Assembly: GCA_016932435.1 (NCBI GenBank)
Contig: JAFGCW010000042.1
Span: forward strand, 1 to 39,813
Direction of reading: 5' to 3'
Length of the DNA: 39,813 bases
DNA from: Dehalococcoidales bacterium
GTDB taxonomy: Bacteria; Chloroflexota; Dehalococcoidia; Dehalococcoidales; UBA2162
The first letter of the stretch is position 1. Each line of letters begins with the position of its first letter. The notes under the pieces were generated by a model. It made no database searches. It was not told the DNA's origin and saw only the letters and a list, made by a program, of their open reading frames with translations. This document shows, in pieces, positions 8,446 to 17,168 of the stretch. Position numbers and translations under genes: made by a program.

Positions 8446-8674
8446 GTATTGAGTACCTCCGATATTAGTCTATAACTATCATGTTTCAGGTACAGCTTAT
8501 ACCATCGCCATTCTTCTGGTACATGTCAAATAGGTGGAATTATGGCACGGATTAGTGGGAAAACAGTAGAGATTTGAGGGAGTATAACCAGGCATTACGT
8601 GGTTAGCGGAAGTGCATTTCGATATGACAGGAACATAGATGAAACTATGTGTTTAACAAATTATAAGGATCAGA

Positions 8675-8863
8675 TCAATTATTGATGGCTGCTTTAAAGT
8701 AATCAGGATTAATATTTACATATTTTCCTGAATTTAGTGCCGTAAAATAGCCGGTTATCATTTCTTTGTTATTCCGCCATATATCCACGATTTCTCCAAC
8801 AAAGTAAACTCCATCACGATCTTCATCTTTACAAATTATCTTTTCACCAATACTGAGTTCCAT
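8675..8863 (-). CDS. Small hypothetical protein, paralog of the 8221 protein
   Basis: A 62-residue protein (starting MELSIGEKIICKD) of unknown function. The ATG at 8863 is preferred over a TTG 18 bases upstream because GGAGG then lies about 10 bases before it, the same arrangement as the paralog. The shared core includes 'GEIVDIWRNNKEMITGY' matched by 'GTIVDMWRDKTKEITDY' in the other copy. It is likely a small all-beta domain. The pair looks like a local duplication; nothing around them reveals a role. Confidence 0.65.
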   Translation of the reverse strand: MELSIGEKIICKDEDRDGVYFVGEIVDIWRNNKEMITGYFTALNSGKYVNINPDYFKAAINN

Positions 8864-9031
8864 CTTCTGTTGTCCCTCCAAATATCGAGTTGTCTATATT
8901 TTTACGCTAAAGAATCACATAGAATTACCTGTGCGATATTGTGACTCTGAGGACTAACATTAAAATCCATGTTCAACCTTTTAATCACTATACACCTGAG
9001 ACATTAAAATTTTGTAAAGAACAACAGGCAA

Positions 9032-9064
9032 ACATTAAGAAAACATTACAAAAACATTTTAGAA
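9032..9064. repeat. Three 11-base direct repeats (ACATT...)
   Basis: ACATT begins at 9032, 9043 and 9054, exactly one helical turn apart, each followed or preceded by A-rich sequence. A further ACATTAAAAT stands at 9001. This periodicity is typical of operators bound by OmpR/PhoB-family regulators. It lies in the 274-base space between the small gene at 8675-8863 and the tandem-receiver gene, and otherwise nothing is seen there. Confidence 0.4.
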
Positions 9065-9137
9065 TAGTACTGATATACGGCTTACTTATTTTTACCTCCG
9101 TAATTACCCGACCATGAGCTTGCGGGAAGTTTATTAA

Positions 9138-10007
9138 TTAATTGACCACCAGTTCAGCAAACTCAGAGGGGAAATACCTTCCCTGACTGACATACCTTAT
9201 ACCTCTGACAAGATCGGAACTGGCGGCTTTTTTGGGTATGAATCCGAAAGCTCCTGACTGTTTGGCCACGATCATATTCTCTTCTTCGTCATATTGAGTT
9301 AATATCAATACCTTCGTCTCAGGATACTTCTCGCTTATCACTTTGGTAGCTTCGATACCACTCATTACCGGCATAAAGATATCCACCAGGGCAACATGCG
9401 GTGAAAACCTCATTACTTTATCCACAGCATCCTGTCCGTTCACTGCTTCACTGATTACCTCCATGTCCTTCTGAAGAGCTATCACTGCCGATATACCGGT
9501 TCGTATCATAGTATGGTCATCAACAACCAGTATTTTAATAGTCTTTGTTTTAGCATCTATCAGACTCCTGATTCTGGGTACCAGTGAAACCGGCTCGATC
9601 GGTTTAGCAAGGTATTCGTCACCATCTACCTGGATGTTCTCAAAGGTACGCAGTCCTCTGATATTCTGTTCTTCCTGTCGAGCGTCGATTACCAGGATCG
9701 GAATATCTTTGTACCGGGGGTGCTTCTCCAGCCACTTGTACATGGCAAAGGTTTGGCCGGCAGGTGCCAGGGTTCCCAGGACTATTACGTCCGGTTCTGA
9801 CGCCATTATTTCCATGGCATGTTCTCTATCCGATGTGGTGAAAACCTTATAGGTCTTTGCTTCCATTATTCGGCGGCAGGATTCAACGAAGGCCGGTTCA
9901 TCATCGATTATCAATATCTTTTCTTTCTCTTTCTTCGTAACCGGTTTTTTCCTGGCTACTTTACCACTCGCTGTTTTTGTGCGACTTTTTAATGCTTTCT
10001 CAGTCAT
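9138..10007 (-). CDS. Tandem receiver-domain response regulator without output domain
   Basis: A 289-residue protein with a Lys-rich lead (1-30) and two CheY-like receiver domains, about 30-150 and 157-285. The first has acidic residues Asp35/Asp36 but Gly78 stands where the phosphorylated Asp should be (VIVLGTLAP), so it is probably not phosphorylated. The second has Asp163/Asp164, phosphoacceptor Asp209 (ALVDIFMP) and a Lys in 'GFIPKKA', and is of the NarL type, but no HTH follows. The start at 10007 has GGAGG 9 bases upstream; the TTG at 10028 is part of the ribosome site region. It follows metF by 65 bases on the same strand. It is likely a phosphate sink or a partner-binding adaptor for the kinase/regulator pair at 13949-16226, which is inference. 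Confidence 0.82.
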   Translation of the reverse strand: MTEKALKSRTKTASGKVARKKPVTKKEKEKILIIDDEPAFVESCRRIMEAKTYKVFTTSDREHAMEIMASEPDVIVLGTLAPAGQTFAMYKWLEKHPRYKDIPILVIDARQEEQNIRGLRTFENIQVDGDEYLAKPIEPVSLVPRIRSLIDAKTKTIKILVVDDHTMIRTGISAVIALQKDMEVISEAVNGQDAVDKVMRFSPHVALVDIFMPVMSGIEATKVISEKYPETKVLILTQYDEEENMIVAKQSGAFGFIPKKAASSDLVRGIRYVSQGRYFPSEFAELVVN

Positions 10008-10072
10008 TTCTCTCTCCCTCCTCTTCAAATATTTGACTATATGTCGATCCTAATCCCGTTGTAGCCGGTTAA

Positions 10073-10975
10073 TCAGGAAGGAACACTTACAGCGCTGGAT
10101 GCTTCAATAATTTCAGGTACGATCTGCTCGTTTCCAACTGCCATGATATGCACCCCGTCACATAACTTCTCTTCCCTTATTGTCCTTATAAACCTTGCCG
10201 CTATTTCCATTCCCTTTTCCAGCCCTTTACCTTTTTCAACCGATGCCAGTTCGTCGATGATTTCCTGTGCGACCAGGATACCGGGAACATTCTTATTCAT
10301 ATACCGTGCTGCTCCGGCGGAACTCAAAACTATAATACCTGCCAGTATTTTTACCTCGAACTGTGACGCGTACTGCATAAACCTACGGAAACTTGCCAGG
10401 TCGAAAATTCCCTGGGTCTGGAAAAACCTGGCACCAGAGGATACTTTTTTATCGAACTTAATCAGCTGCGGTTCGATAAAATCAGCTTCCGGGTGGACTG
10501 AGGCTCCCGCGAAAAACTGTGGTAATCCTTTAAGCTCATTACCGGCAGTATCGTATCCGGATTCAAGCGTCTTAATTATTTCCAGGAGTTGTACCGAATC
10601 GGCGTCGAATACAGGTTTGGCTTCCTTATGGTCACCAACGTCAACGGAATCACCCGTAAGACAGAGTACGTTTACTACATCCCTTGAAAAAGCGAACATC
10701 AAATCTGCCTGCAGTGCCAAACGATTCCTGTCCCGGCACGTCATTTGAAAAATCGGTTCGCCGCCATGTTCTTTTACCAGCAGGCATCCGCCCAGTGAAG
10801 GATAACGCATTACCGAACTCTGGTGGTCTGTGACGTTGATAGCATCGACCTTATCTTTTAGCAGGTCGATATCATGTATCATTTCCGTCAGGTCAACTCC
10901 CTTAGGGGGGCCAATCTCGGTAGTGATAATAAAATCACCGGAATTCAGTTTTTCTTCAAACAGTGAATTAGCCAT
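10073..10975 (-). CDS. metF: 5,10-methylenetetrahydrofolate reductase, MetF
   Basis: A 300-residue flavoprotein reducing methylene-THF to methyl-THF in the methyl branch of the Wood-Ljungdahl pathway (or in methionine synthesis). The sequence has 'TTEIGPPKG' at the N-terminus with the catalytic Glu, 'INVTDHQSS', 'MTCRDRNRLALQADL', 'LCLTGD' and 'FFQTQGIFD', all usual in MetF. Length is normal for the bacterial type without a regulatory domain. The start MANS is chosen because GAGGTG precedes it; its ATG overlaps the metV stop by 8 bases. Adjacent MetV and a GltD-MvhD fusion show that this is the acetogen-type MetVF. The electron donor is probably reduced through those partners and not NAD(P)H directly. 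Confidence 0.92.
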   Translation of the reverse strand: MANSLFEEKLNSGDFIITTEIGPPKGVDLTEMIHDIDLLKDKVDAINVTDHQSSVMRYPSLGGCLLVKEHGGEPIFQMTCRDRNRLALQADLMFAFSRDVVNVLCLTGDSVDVGDHKEAKPVFDADSVQLLEIIKTLESGYDTAGNELKGLPQFFAGASVHPEADFIEPQLIKFDKKVSSGARFFQTQGIFDLASFRRFMQYASQFEVKILAGIIVLSSAGAARYMNKNVPGILVAQEIIDELASVEKGKGLEKGMEIAARFIRTIREEKLCDGVHIMAVGNEQIVPEIIEASSAVSVPS

Positions 10976-11651
10976 TATTATCACCTCTGTCATTGCTGGC
11001 GATACTCATGATTCTCCTTGGTCTTGGTATTGCCCGGTAGTTCCGGAGCGGGTAATAGCGTCTGATTTTTTCAAGCTGCTGGAGACGTTCGAGCCGTTCA
11101 TATATCTGTATCCAGGCACAATCCATTTCCATGTTGGCTTCGCATTTTCCGTTTTTCGTGCCGGCACAGGGTCCATTGAGTATTCCCTTCGTACACCGTG
11201 TTATAGGACAGATTCCTGCGGTATCATCCAGGCGGCACTCACCGCAGGCAGCACATCGTTCGTCCCAGATACCGGTATCTTTCGTCATTCCCATAAATGA
11301 CGTATTCACGCCCGGAAGTACCGGTGTATCTGTCAGCTTCTCTGCGATCGCTTGGACTCCGATCCCGCAACCCAGAGACAGTACGGCGTCGATACCATTC
11401 ACTCTTTCTTCGAGCAGTTCGAGGAACTCCGGATCACATTGCCTTTTCAAGGTTAGTTCGTAAAAGCTATGATTGGATGAACCACCCCGTGTCTGTGCCA
11501 GTCTCAATGCATCATGGAGGAAAGAAACCTCGTTTTCACCACCGGCATCGCATACCGTCATGCATGTTCCACAACCAATAATCATGACGTTTTCATACGG
11601 TGTGATCATTCTGATTATTTCATCCAGCGGTTTCTGTTCTGCTACTATCAA
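10968..11651 (-). CDS. metV: MetV-like Fe-S/zinc subunit of methylenetetrahydrofolate reductase
   Basis: A 227-residue protein of the MTHFR C-terminal domain type that pairs with MetF. Cys clusters are visible in 'CGTCMTVC' (about 27-34), 'LGCGIG', 'CAACGEC' and further Cys in the region 150-180 (CPITRC, GPCAG, GKC). In acetogens MetV binds iron-sulfur and Zn and links MetF to an Hdr/Mvh-type donor. The start is TTG at 11651, preceded by AGGAGGTG; TTG overlaps the TGA stop of the upstream gene (TTGA), implying translational coupling. Its 3' end overlaps metF. It is encoded in the middle of a three-gene operon, fitting a stable three-protein complex. Confidence 0.85.
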   Translation of the reverse strand: MIVAEQKPLDEIIRMITPYENVMIIGCGTCMTVCDAGGENEVSFLHDALRLAQTRGGSSNHSFYELTLKRQCDPEFLELLEERVNGIDAVLSLGCGIGVQAIAEKLTDTPVLPGVNTSFMGMTKDTGIWDERCAACGECRLDDTAGICPITRCTKGILNGPCAGTKNGKCEANMEMDCAWIQIYERLERLQQLEKIRRYYPLRNYRAIPRPRRIMSIASNDRGDNNG

Positions 11652-13768
11652 TCTCTCACCTCCTGTTTAATTATCGATGCCAGGTAAGAACCTGATATCT
11701 CTTCGAATGCTTCATTAATCTCCATGACAGGATCGGTATCGGTGGTTCCGGGGATGAACAGTTTGAGACGATCGGGTTCGATTCCTATCGATTCGAGAAC
11801 ACTTTTTACTTTATTTACGCGTTTCATTACTTGTGAAGCGGTATTTTCCCTGGCACACTGATCACCGCATCCGGCAATAAACACACTGTCCGCTCCACCC
11901 TCAAATGCCCTCAGGAGATGTGAAGGTTCCACTTTGGCAATACATAATACCGGCACTATCCATACTCCTGATTTCGTTCCCCTCCAAAGACCGGCGAGTG
12001 TACCGGTACCGAATAATCCGTATTGACAACAAAATCCGATCATCATCGACTCGCGTTTTGATTCCGCCGAAGACCTGAAAACGTGATCCAGTTCTTCGTC
12101 GATAAGCCTGATTTCTCTGGTGTTTCTTAGAACTATAGCGTTTGCCGGACATTCTGCCACGCAGATACCACACGCCTGGCACTGGTCGGCAGGTATATTA
12201 ATAGTCCCATATTCGTCCAGGTAGGGAACATGATAAGGACAAACTCTCAGACAGGTTAGACACGTAGCACACTTGTCCTGGAAGAGAATTTCAGCACCGA
12301 TTCCACACCGCAGGCATCTCCTGGCTTCGTTTATTGCTTCCTCCCAGCCATAACTCAGCTCTATTGGCTGGAAATCTTTCGTCCGAAGCTCAGGAGATAA
12401 TACCTGCGGCTCGCTCCTGCCTATCGTTCGTATTGCGTTTATTGTCTCCGGCTTTAGTTCTGAGGTTACTTTACCTCTTTCGTTTTTTGGATTCGTCGGA
12501 TACCTGTGCTGAAGGAAATCGTCTATACGGTTTGCTGCTAACTTTCCCGCAGCGAGCGCTTCTGTAACCGTCGCCGGGCCGGTTACTGCATCTCCACCGG
12601 CAAACACTCCTTGTCGATTTGTTGTCAAAGTAACGGGATCAACGTGAATGGTACTCCCTCTTCCTATACTTACCCCGAAATCTCCCGGTGTCTGTGGTGC
12701 CTGACCAGTGGCAATGATAACAGAATCTAATATCTTATCCTTTTCACTACCTTCAACAGGAACAGGCTGCCGACGCCCACTGGTATCCGGTTCACCGAGT
12801 TTCATTTTTACGCAAGTAAGGTGAAGCTTTCCTTCGTTTCTCGTTATTTTTGTAGGGGTTGTCAGATATTGAATCCGGATTTTTTCTTCGATTGCCTGCT
12901 TCACTTCCTCCGGATCTGCCGGCATCTCTTTTTTACTTCTCCGGTATAAGATGGTCACTTTTTTTACTCCGAGTCTTGCCGTGGTACGTGCGGCATCGAT
13001 TGCGACATTTCCTCCACCCACTACAGCAACACTATCACCAGGAATCGGATGTAATCCCAGGTTTACTTCTCGGAGGAATGTTGCCCCGTCTATTACCCCG
13101 GGACTGTCCTCACCTTCTATTCCCATTTTCAGACTTTGATGAGCGCCTATAGTAACAAATATCGCTTTGTATCCAAGTTCAAACAGTAGGTCGAGTGATA
13201 CTACCCGTGTGTTCGTTCGGATCTCTACGCCAATCTGATTCAAGCGGTAGACTTCCGTATCGAGAACTTCTCTCGGAAGCCTGTATTGTGGGATACCCAC
13301 TCTGAGCATCCCGCCAACCTCTGTATGTGCTTCAAAGACAGTCACCGGGTATCCCAGCGTCCTGAGATAATACGCACAGGACAAACCTGCCGGACCAGAT
13401 CCTACTATCGCTACCTTTTCCGAGTGCTTTGTTTCTGCTTCTGCCTGTACCATCCGGTCGCCTCCGAATTCCACCGCGAACCGTTTTAAAGAACGGATTG
13501 CTATCGGACCATCTACCTGACCTCGACGGCATTTTTCTTCACAGGGATGAGTACAAACGTGAGCGCAAATCGATGGGAATGGATTTCCGTTCCTGATTAT
13601 CTGGAGTGCTTCCATCACTTTGCCTTGTGCAACAAGGTCTACGTATTCACGGATATCCATTTTCAACGGGCAGGCATCCTGGCAGGGAGGTACCAGACTG
13701 TTATCGGTGTACGTTTCCGGGCGACCAGTTGAAATAATCCGTCTCTCACTTTTTTCGACCGTATTCAT
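11648..13768 (-). CDS. GltD-like NAD(P) oxidoreductase, ferredoxin and MvhD fusion
   Basis: A 706-residue fusion protein. Residues 1-115 are the GltD N-terminal Fe-S domain (Cys in PPCQDACPLKMDI and 'CAHVCTHPCEEKCRRG'). Residues about 118-430 form the FAD/NAD(P) domains ('VAIVGSGPAGLSCAYYL', 'VAVVGGGNVAIDAARTT', 'GVFAGGDAVTG'). A segment near 495-570 has two [4Fe-4S] motifs (CATCLTCLRVCP and CQACGICVAECP). The last 130 residues are an MvhD/FlpD-type [2Fe-2S] domain ('GFCCQYG', 'VLCIAK', 'GCGDQC'). In Moorella-type acetogens MetVF receives electrons from HdrCBA-MvhD; here a GltD-like flavoprotein is fused to MvhD in place of HdrA. I infer an NAD(P)H-dependent, possibly bifurcating donor for MetVF. 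The start at 13768 has GGGAG 6 bases upstream. Confidence 0.85.
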   Translation of the reverse strand: MNTVEKSERRIISTGRPETYTDNSLVPPCQDACPLKMDIREYVDLVAQGKVMEALQIIRNGNPFPSICAHVCTHPCEEKCRRGQVDGPIAIRSLKRFAVEFGGDRMVQAEAETKHSEKVAIVGSGPAGLSCAYYLRTLGYPVTVFEAHTEVGGMLRVGIPQYRLPREVLDTEVYRLNQIGVEIRTNTRVVSLDLLFELGYKAIFVTIGAHQSLKMGIEGEDSPGVIDGATFLREVNLGLHPIPGDSVAVVGGGNVAIDAARTTARLGVKKVTILYRRSKKEMPADPEEVKQAIEEKIRIQYLTTPTKITRNEGKLHLTCVKMKLGEPDTSGRRQPVPVEGSEKDKILDSVIIATGQAPQTPGDFGVSIGRGSTIHVDPVTLTTNRQGVFAGGDAVTGPATVTEALAAGKLAANRIDDFLQHRYPTNPKNERGKVTSELKPETINAIRTIGRSEPQVLSPELRTKDFQPIELSYGWEEAINEARRCLRCGIGAEILFQDKCATCLTCLRVCPYHVPYLDEYGTINIPADQCQACGICVAECPANAIVLRNTREIRLIDEELDHVFRSSAESKRESMMIGFCCQYGLFGTGTLAGLWRGTKSGVWIVPVLCIAKVEPSHLLRAFEGGADSVFIAGCGDQCARENTASQVMKRVNKVKSVLESIGIEPDRLKLFIPGTTDTDPVMEINEAFEEISGSYLASIIKQEVRD

Positions 13769-13948
13769 CACACTCTCCCTGTAAATTTATACTTACTAGC
13801 TTAATATTAGTCTTCAGAGATATTTCTTCAATGGGTTATTACAGGGAAGAGAGATGGATTGTATCTGGATTCAGCATTAGGGAAAGACCCTGAATATACA
13901 CTAGGGAAAATACCTGATATTCGCAGAATGGTAGAATTCATCTGGCAA

Positions 13949-14602
13949 TCAGGAGAGGATTATGCGTTTGCGAATAGCATACCTGATAAGGTCGGTCTTG
14001 TTATGAATGTTCAGTTTATTCATCAGTCGGGTTTTATACCATTCAACTGTCTTCGGGCTGACTACCAGTAAGGAAGCGATTTCCTTTGCAGTGTGCCCTT
14101 CGGCTACCAGTTTGAAGACTTCTTTTTCTCTATCGGTCAGAAGTTTATAAGGGTCACGTTCGTCATCGAGTGATGTTTTATGTTGGTAGTCTTTCACCAG
14201 AACGGTGGCTGCTTCAGAAGAAAGATATGAATCGCCATTATAAGCGGTGTGTATTGCCGTGGCAAGTTCCGAAAAAGCCGCCATTTTCGTGACAAAGCCA
14301 CGTGCTCCAGCTTCAATAACCGGGATCACATACTCACTATCGTCATATTGTGTCAGGACTATAACCTGGATACCGGGATATTCCTTTTTTATACGCCGGG
14401 TCGTTTCAAGCCCTCCCATTACAGGCATTGCCAGGTCCATCAGTACGACGTCGGGAGGATTTTGTCGTATTTTTTCAAGCGCTTCGATTCCGTCAGAAGC
14501 TTCACCGATTACCTCGATGTCTGATGAAAGAGACAATAAAGCACGAACTCCCGCCCGTACCAGGGTATGGTCATCGACTATCAGAACTTTAATTTTCTTC
14601 AT
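13949..14602 (-). CDS. NarL/FixJ-type response regulator with LuxR-type HTH
   Basis: A 217-residue regulator. Receiver domain 1-120 with Asp10/Asp11, phosphoacceptor Asp56 (VLMDLAMP) and Lys in 'GFVTKMA'. The C-terminal LuxR-type HTH (about 150-212) contains 'LTDREKEVFKLVAEG', 'TAKEIASLLVVSPKTVEWY' and 'NKLNIHNKTDLI'. The ATG at 14602 overlaps the end of the kinase gene by 14 bases, so the two are translated together and form a cognate pair. The metabolic operon GltD-MvhD/metVF follows 180 bases downstream on the same strand and is the most likely target. A longer in-frame N-terminus would lie within the kinase gene and is rejected. Confidence 0.9.
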   Translation of the reverse strand: MKKIKVLIVDDHTLVRAGVRALLSLSSDIEVIGEASDGIEALEKIRQNPPDVVLMDLAMPVMGGLETTRRIKKEYPGIQVIVLTQYDDSEYVIPVIEAGARGFVTKMAAFSELATAIHTAYNGDSYLSSEAATVLVKDYQHKTSLDDERDPYKLLTDREKEVFKLVAEGHTAKEIASLLVVSPKTVEWYKTRLMNKLNIHNKTDLIRYAIRKRIILS

Positions 14603-16226
14603 TCTCGGTATCCTTGTGTATGGGGAGTCTGGCGATGCCTTTTGTGCCTTTTCCCGGTTCCGACTGCACATATCCTTCACCACCTGCTAAATGAAGTCTT
14701 TCCCTCATTGTAAACAGGCCAGCCCCTCTTCCACTTGATTCCACCCTGGTGAGTTTACTAACATCGAATCCTTTTCCATCATCCTCGATAAATAACTCGC
14801 ACTGATTTTCATCACATTCAAGTTTGATAGAAACGTTTTTTGCTGCCGAGTGCTCCATGATATTACCGATCAAACCCTGGGCGACGCGGAACAAAGTAAT
14901 CTCCACCTCGGAAGGAAATCTGCCTTCCGTACCAATAAATTCGGCTGATACGTTAATATTAAGTGGTTCAAGTGTATCCTTGGCATAACGGTGTATTGCA
15001 GCAGCCATTCCAAGTTCATCAAGGAGCGTGGGACGCAGTTCCTTCATAATTCTGACGACTTCATATCCGGCATGGACTGCAAAAGCATGCGTCTCTTTTA
15101 CCATGTTGAGGAACTCTTTATCACCGATGCCTTTCATTTCAGCAAGTGTTATTATTGCCTGCAGGCTCAATGTCATACTGGTAATTGCCTGACTCGTATC
15201 ATCATGGAGTTCCCTGGCTATCCTTTTCCGTTCCTCTTCCTGAGCCGTCAGGGAAAATCTCAGGAGCGTCCTGTATCGTTCTCCCAGTCTGGCTAATCTT
15301 TCGTGCAGTCGTGCCTGTTCGATAGTACTTCCGAGGTAATCTCCGATCGAACTCAAAAGCGACATCTCGTCTACGCTAAATCTTCCTGCCATGTGACTGG
15401 CTATATTCATCACGCCTACTACTCGTTCTTTCGATTTTAGAGGTATACTTACAAAACCTCTGAGACCCTCAGAGGTTACCAGGTCAGGATTAGCAGTACG
15501 TTTTTCCTTTGAAATATCTTCCAGTATTACAGGTTCTCCTGTTTCAGCAACCGTCCCCGCAATTCCTTCACCAAGCGAAATTCTGATCGTCTCAGCATAG
15601 TTCGTAGAAAGTCCGCGATAGACATGATAATGCAGCGATTTGGTGTTAGCATCAACCAGTAAAATTCCTCCAATATCACCATTAATTAGTTCGAGAACGC
15701 TGTCCAGTGCATTGGAAAGGGTGGTATCAAGATCATGGAACCCGCTGAGAGCGCTCGATATCTGGCTAAGCGCCAGTAACTGGTGATGACGCCGGACGAT
15801 CTGAGTTTCAAGTTCCCTTTCTGCTGTAACGTCTTTTCGTAATTCTATAACAGCGGTAATATTTCCATGTTCGTCGTGCAGAGGAAACGCCGTGATCTTG
15901 TAATATTTTATCGCATCAGGGAATGAAACAGGGTGGATAACTGCAGCCTGTTTATCTTTCTCAATGACTCTCCTCAGCAGGCAGTCCCAGAGAGGTTCAC
16001 TGCAGGGAGTTTCTCTGTTGTAGAGTACTTCGTAGCAGCGCTGGCCAATGAAAGATTCTTTTTCGTTCTGAACTCTATTACGAAGAATCGAATTCGAATA
16101 GATAACTCTATATTCAGTATTGATGATTACAATTTCATCTTCGATAACGTCGAGGACATCCTGGAGGATTGCTTCAAGACCAGCACTTTCAATTGATTTC
16201 CGTACCGTGCTTCCAGTGCTATCCAT
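14589..16226 (-). CDS. PAS-GAF histidine kinase (HisKA_3/NarX-like)
   Basis: A 545-residue soluble kinase with no membrane segments. A PAS domain (about 20-145; 'CYEVLYNRETPC' may carry a redox or metal-binding Cys pair) is followed by a GAF domain (about 155-310; 'GILLVDANTK', 'LGEGIAGTVAETGEPV'). The dimerisation helix has the phosphorylated His in ERKRIARELHDDTSQA, and the ATPase domain has 'IEDDGKGFDV' and 'GRGAGLFTMRERL'. The absence of a transmembrane part suggests it senses an intracellular signal such as redox state. The start at 16226 follows GGAGG by 9 bases; the upstream TTG is less likely. It overlaps its response regulator gene. Confidence 0.88.
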   Translation of the reverse strand: MDSTGSTVRKSIESAGLEAILQDVLDVIEDEIVIINTEYRVIYSNSILRNRVQNEKESFIGQRCYEVLYNRETPCSEPLWDCLLRRVIEKDKQAAVIHPVSFPDAIKYYKITAFPLHDEHGNITAVIELRKDVTAERELETQIVRRHHQLLALSQISSALSGFHDLDTTLSNALDSVLELINGDIGGILLVDANTKSLHYHVYRGLSTNYAETIRISLGEGIAGTVAETGEPVILEDISKEKRTANPDLVTSEGLRGFVSIPLKSKERVVGVMNIASHMAGRFSVDEMSLLSSIGDYLGSTIEQARLHERLARLGERYRTLLRFSLTAQEEERKRIARELHDDTSQAITSMTLSLQAIITLAEMKGIGDKEFLNMVKETHAFAVHAGYEVVRIMKELRPTLLDELGMAAAIHRYAKDTLEPLNINVSAEFIGTEGRFPSEVEITLFRVAQGLIGNIMEHSAAKNVSIKLECDENQCELFIEDDGKGFDVSKLTRVESSGRGAGLFTMRERLHLAGGEGYVQSEPGKGTKGIARLPIHKDTENEEN

Positions 16227-16257
16227 TGTACCACCCCTCCACTGTACTCCTGAGTTC

Positions 16258-16286
16258 AAAGTATCCTAACTAATACAATATGTCAA
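16258..16286 (-). promoter_or_regulatory. Possible sigma-70 promoter of the PAS-GAF kinase
   Basis: On the minus strand a perfect TTGACA (16286-16281) is followed after 17 bases by TACTTT (16263-16258), about 32 bases before the ATG. The -10 matches poorly; the position is good. Confidence 0.35.
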
Positions 16287-16417
16287 TAAGTATAAACCCC
16301 TATAAAAATTACCTGTAACATCTGAATAGAAAGTCTCATGGAACAAGCGTACCGATATAATGACAATAACCAGGTTTTTCCCCGAAATATCAGTGTGACA
16401 CCCAGGAAAAACCCTAA

Positions 16418-16447
16418 GCGGACATGCCGGATTCCCGGCATGTCCGC
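16418..16447 (-). terminator. Terminator of the cupin gene
   Basis: A perfect 13-pair stem GCGGACATGCCGG/CCGGCATGTCCGC with an ATTC loop. On the minus strand it is followed by TTAGGGTTTTT. It lies 28 bases after the cupin stop. Confidence 0.8.
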
Positions 16448-16474
16448 TCGTATTCGTCCTCGGAGTATTTTAGT

Positions 16475-16972
16475 CTAACTCTCGGATTGGGTTTTCTTTT
16501 CTTCTATTATTTTTGCCTTGCTCTGTGGCTCTTCCGGTGGATTCAGCAAGACTTCGGCAGCTTCACCCATATTGTTTGTATATCCCGCGGTAGTCGATAT
16601 CTCCAGGAATACAAAGGGTTTTGTTATTTTCTTTACTTTAAGGGGGCAATGCTGAAGTCCCGGCGGTATTGAAACAACCGTAGCGCTGGTAATTATATGC
16701 TCTTCCTGTTCTTCGCCAAGGCAGATACTGATTTCAGCGCCTAAATCGTTGATATCTTCAGGATTTCCACCGATGAAGCAAAGCAGCTCATGGAAATCAT
16801 GCGAATGTGGCATTGGTGCTTCATAATTAGTGTTGATGCAATGGTAGCCAAGAGTTGTACCATTTCTAAACTCATTATGATGGGCGAATATTGACATGCC
16901 TGTCATGCCTGGTTCCGTATCTTTGAAAAACGGTCCTTTGATAATGTTTCTCCAATATTTCTTCTTTTCCAT
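16475..16972 (-). CDS. Cupin-domain protein
   Basis: A 165-residue protein with one cupin beta-barrel, probably metal-binding. His56, His58 and Glu62 (MPHSHDFHE) fit the first cupin motif and the 'PPGLQHCPL' segment supplies the His of the second. A Lys/Glu-rich tail follows from about 145. AGGAG lies 6 bases before the ATG. The gene is alone, divergent from the sigma-54-like gene, with its own terminator. Cupins of this size may be small-molecule sensors, isomerases or dioxygenases; the sequence does not decide. Confidence 0.75.
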   Translation of the reverse strand: MEKKKYWRNIIKGPFFKDTEPGMTGMSIFAHHNEFRNGTTLGYHCINTNYEAPMPHSHDFHELLCFIGGNPEDINDLGAEISICLGEEQEEHIITSATVVSIPPGLQHCPLKVKKITKPFVFLEISTTAGYTNNMGEAAEVLLNPPEEPQSKAKIIEEKKTQSES

Positions 16973-17128
16973 TTAACTCTCCTCTATCAATTCATTTAAC
17001 TGATTAAAGCTCTTTATTTTTATATACTTTCCAGTGCTTCAGGTCAACTGTCACCATAGTGATGCCATAAAATTTAAGCCGTAGATCCAACGTGAGCGGA
17101 TACAGCAACATAGAATATTGTACAATAA

Positions 17129-17158
17129 TTGGACATTGATTATTTTCAGGAGTATAAT
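17129..17158 (+). promoter_or_regulatory. Possible sigma-70 promoter of the sigma-54-like gene
   Basis: TTGGAC at 17129-17134 and perfect TATAAT at 17153-17158, spacer 18 bases. Transcription would begin near 17165, only a few bases before the ATG at 17169, giving an almost leaderless mRNA. AGGAG at 17148-17152 is 16 bases from that ATG, too far for a normal ribosome site, which supports this view or another start. Confidence 0.35.
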
Positions 17159-17168
17159 ATTTGAACAG

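Noticed and set aside
13859..14071. 70-codon plus-strand frame near the NarL-type gene end
   Set aside because: Overlaps the regulator's HTH on the other strand, and no ribosome site or motif is present.
17040..17080. Second sigma-54 promoter upstream of the cupin gene (TGGCAT then TGGTG)
   Set aside because: The invariant GC of the -12 element is GT here, so it fails the core rule.
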